A stretch of 8,608 nt of DNA from Chitinophagales bacterium (GTDB lineage: Bacteria; Bacteroidota; Bacteroidia; Chitinophagales; UBA8649): the NCBI GenBank assembly GCA_016777395.1, contig JADHRO010000081.1:1-8608 (forward strand), written 5' to 3'. Position numbers and translations under genes: made by a program. This document shows, one piece after another, positions 7,147 to 8,608 of this stretch. The first letter of the stretch is position 1. Every line of letters begins with the position of its first letter. The notes below the pieces were generated by a model. That model had not been told where the DNA came from. It searched no databases and was given only the letters and a program-made list of their open reading frames with translations.

Positions 7147-8216
7147 ATATTGCCATTCACCATATCACTAAGCTACAACATAGAATTAAAACATACTTGT
7201 TCTTATGCATGTGCAGCCTAAGTATGAATTCCTATGCGCAAGATCTTCATTTTTCTCAATATTTTGCAAATCCACTTTCCTACAACCCGGCCAATACTGG
7301 TTTTTTTGAGGGAAGTTACCGCTTGGGCGTCAATCATAAGCAACAATGGCCCTGGGCTATTGAAGGGAAATTTTTAAATTACAATTCCTCCTCAGCTTAC
7401 GCGGACTTCTCCATTCTTGACAAAAAAATCAACAACTTAGATTGGGCTGGAATTGGATTCAACTTCATTAATGATCAAGCAGGAGATGGCAATCTTATAG
7501 CGAACAAAGCCTATATGTCTATGGCTTATCATAAAGGATTGGATGAGTTACATCAACACTTTTTATCTGTAGGATTCCAAATCGCTTATGTCAACCGGTC
7601 AATAAACTTTGATGCGCTCTATTTTAATAATCAATGGCTTGACGAAGTTGGGTTTGACTTAAGTTTAGCCAATAATGAAGGATTATATACAGAACAAACA
7701 AACTACTTTGATTTAGGTATTGGACTGCAGGGTAAAAATCAACTCAATGATAATTTAGGCTTAAACTATGGAGTAAGTTTAATGCACCTTAATCGACCTA
7801 TTGAAAGCTTTTACAAGCAGAACAATCGAATAGGGCTGAGGCAATTATATCAAGCTGGACTAGCATATGAAATGAAGGGTAAATTTGATATTAACAGTAG
7901 CCTATTCTTTACGTCCCAAAAGAAAGCTTTTGAGTTATTACTAGGAAGTTTAGCTGGAATCAACCTTAAACAAACCCCTAAGTATAAGACTGCAAAACTA
8001 TATATGGGCTTGTTTTATCGCTTGAAAGATGCCTTATCCCCCATTTTTGGCTATCAATATCATAGAACAAGAATCTTGTTAAACTACGACATCAATTTAT
8101 CCAAGCTTTCCAACGCCAGTAGAGGAAATGGTGGTTTTGAGCTATCCCTTATTCAAATAGGTGTGTTCAAGAAAAAAAAGAATCTAAACTATAAAACACA
8201 TTGCCCTAGTTTTTAA
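7143..8216 (+). CDS. PorP/SprF-family type IX secretion outer-membrane protein
   Basis: A 357-residue outer-membrane protein of the PorP/SprF family, whose members lie beside type-B T9SS cargo genes and, as shown for SprF with SprB in Flavobacterium johnsoniae, are needed for their secretion or surface attachment. Hallmarks: a signal peptide ending SYAQ (about 30-33) after an unusually long, basic N-region; the mature N-terminus DLHFSQYFANPLSYNPA (34-50) followed by NTG; GIGFNFINDQAGDGN at 103-117; YDINLSKLSNAS at 315-326, then GGFELSL at 330-336; and a basic tail ending CPSF (354-357), similar to the CPxF ends I recall for this family. Amphipathic beta-strands fill the rest, as in a beta-barrel. 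The start codon overlaps the cargo stop (ATGA, 4 bases), indicating co-transcription and likely translational coupling, so this protein most probably serves that cargo. No Met lies between residue 1 and the hydrophobic core, so the overlapping ATG is the natural start. The specific porP or sprF name is not justified. Confidence 0.93.
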   Translation: MNIAIHHITKLQHRIKTYLFLCMCSLSMNSYAQDLHFSQYFANPLSYNPANTGFFEGSYRLGVNHKQQWPWAIEGKFLNYNSSSAYADFSILDKKINNLDWAGIGFNFINDQAGDGNLIANKAYMSMAYHKGLDELHQHFLSVGFQIAYVNRSINFDALYFNNQWLDEVGFDLSLANNEGLYTEQTNYFDLGIGLQGKNQLNDNLGLNYGVSLMHLNRPIESFYKQNNRIGLRQLYQAGLAYEMKGKFDINSSLFFTSQKKAFELLLGSLAGINLKQTPKYKTAKLYMGLFYRLKDALSPIFGYQYHRTRILLNYDINLSKLSNASRGNGGFELSLIQIGVFKKKKNLNYKTHCPSF

Positions 8217-8224
8217 GGACTAGG
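8205..8224 (+). terminator. Small inverted repeat over the PorP/SprF stop codon, possible weak terminator or attenuator
   Basis: CCTAGT (8205-8210) and ACTAGG (8219-8224) form a perfect 6-base-pair stem around an 8-base loop containing the TAA stop codon (8214-8216). The sequence after it is AT-rich (AAATAATTTAT) but has no proper T-run. It may modestly reduce read-through from the secretion pair into the barrel gene, or have no effect. Called only as a possible structure. Confidence 0.2.
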
Positions 8225-8246
8225 AAATAATTTATCAATTTATCCG

Positions 8247-8254
8247 TTACTTTG
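8247..8254 (+). promoter_or_regulatory. Possible -7 promoter element directly before the barrel gene
   Basis: TTACTTTG matches the Bacteroidota -7 consensus TAnnTTTG at five of its six fixed positions and ends two bases before the ATG at 8256. No TTTG is seen at the expected -33 distance. If used, transcription would begin at or within a few bases of the start codons (ATGATG at 8256-8261), giving a leaderless or nearly leaderless mRNA. Otherwise the gene would depend on read-through from the upstream pair. Confidence 0.3.
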
Positions 8255-8255
8255 T

Positions 8256-8608
8256 ATGATGAAAAAGATACTTTATTTTTTTACGCTATTTTCCTTTGTG
8301 CAGGTCTCCCTTGCGCAAGGAGAATATGATAATGAAATTCCTCAAAATAACGAGGAACAGTTTGTCGGTTTTAATAAAAAAGGAAAAGAAAAAAAGGACT
8401 TAAGTAGGATACGAATTGGAGGAGGTGCAGGCTTTGGATTGGGAGCCAACCAATTAGGCTTTAGTATATCACCAACAATCGGTTACCAAATAGTGGAGGA
8501 CAGAGTTGAAATAGGTACTGGTCTTCTCTATGACTATTATCGTTTCAAAGACTCAAATCCAGGTCTTAAGTACATGAATACCGTAGGAAGTAACAACTAT
8601 ATCCGACT
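8256..8608 (+). CDS. Outer-membrane beta-barrel protein, N-terminal part (runs off the window)
   Basis: An open frame of 117 codons plus two bases, cut by the right edge. It starts with tandem ATG ATG (8256 and 8259; either could be used). Residues 1-20 form a clear Sec signal peptide (MMKKILYFFTLF, ending SLA before Gln21). A polar, charged linker follows (about 22-50, with KKGKEKKDLSR), then alternating glycine/aromatic strands: RIRIGGGAGFGLG (51-63), FSISPTIGYQI (69-79) and VEIGTGLLYDYYRFKD (84-99). This pattern of short hairpin-linked amphipathic strands is that of a small outer-membrane beta-barrel, and it resembles a widespread Bacteroidota family of such proteins, usually of unknown role. 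It follows the PorP/SprF gene by 39 bases on the same strand, so it may belong to the same transcript. The C-terminal part and total length cannot be seen, and no specific substrate is suggested. Confidence 0.75.
   Translation, partial: MMKKILYFFTLFSFVQVSLAQGEYDNEIPQNNEEQFVGFNKKGKEKKDLSRIRIGGGAGFGLGANQLGFSISPTIGYQIVEDRVEIGTGLLYDYYRFKDSNPGLKYMNTVGSNNYIR

Noticed and set aside
1..8608. CRISPR arrays, tRNA or rRNA genes, insertion sequences, defence or phage genes
   Set aside because: No regularly spaced repeats, RNA-gene signatures, transposase motifs or terminal inverted repeats were seen; gaps between genes are all at most about 113 bases.

Overview
The window looks like a chromosomal fragment from a member of the Bacteroidota, most likely a Flavobacteriia or related lineage. 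The evidence is a type IX secretion (T9SS) cargo protein with a gliding-motility type C-terminal domain, a PorP/SprF-family partner gene fused to it by a 4-base overlap, AT-rich DNA, no Shine-Dalgarno sequences before the starts, and promoter-like sites resembling the Bacteroidota TTTG / TAnnTTTG consensus rather than the sigma70 consensus. Family assignments were made by reading motifs, without database searches.

Layout. At the left edge (about 1-214, + strand) is the end, or the whole, of a small charged protein of unknown function. A 95-base tail-to-tail gap with a hairpin follows. Two metabolic or transport genes then lie on the minus strand: a long-chain fatty acid-CoA ligase (310-2067) and a POT-family proton-coupled oligopeptide transporter (2181-3539). 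A convincing Bacteroidota-type promoter sits in the 113-base gap between them, so they are probably transcribed at least partly separately. A 70-base divergent intergenic region (3540-3609), with a near-perfect AT palindrome, separates the transporter from a plus-strand block of surface and secretion genes.

That block starts with a 1178-residue secreted protein (3610-7146). It has a signal peptide, an N-terminal DUF7948-like domain, about seven SBBP-like propeller repeats, a conserved cysteine segment, four PKD domains and a type-B T9SS C-terminal domain. It overlaps by 4 bases a PorP/SprF outer-membrane protein (7143-8216). After 39 bases an outer-membrane beta-barrel protein begins (8256) and runs off the right edge.

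How they fit together. The cargo, PorP/SprF and barrel genes form a plausible secretion and surface-attachment unit: the large protein would be exported through the inner membrane by Sec and across the outer membrane by the T9SS, and PorP/SprF would help its secretion or anchoring. The ligase activates fatty acids and the transporter imports small peptides; both fit nutrient scavenging, but nothing here ties them mechanistically to the secretion unit. I see no rRNA, tRNA, CRISPR array, insertion sequence or phage gene. The content belongs to known families; the most notable points are the tightly coupled cargo/PorP/barrel unit, the seven-repeat propeller reading, and the animal-PepT-like signatures of the short POT transporter.
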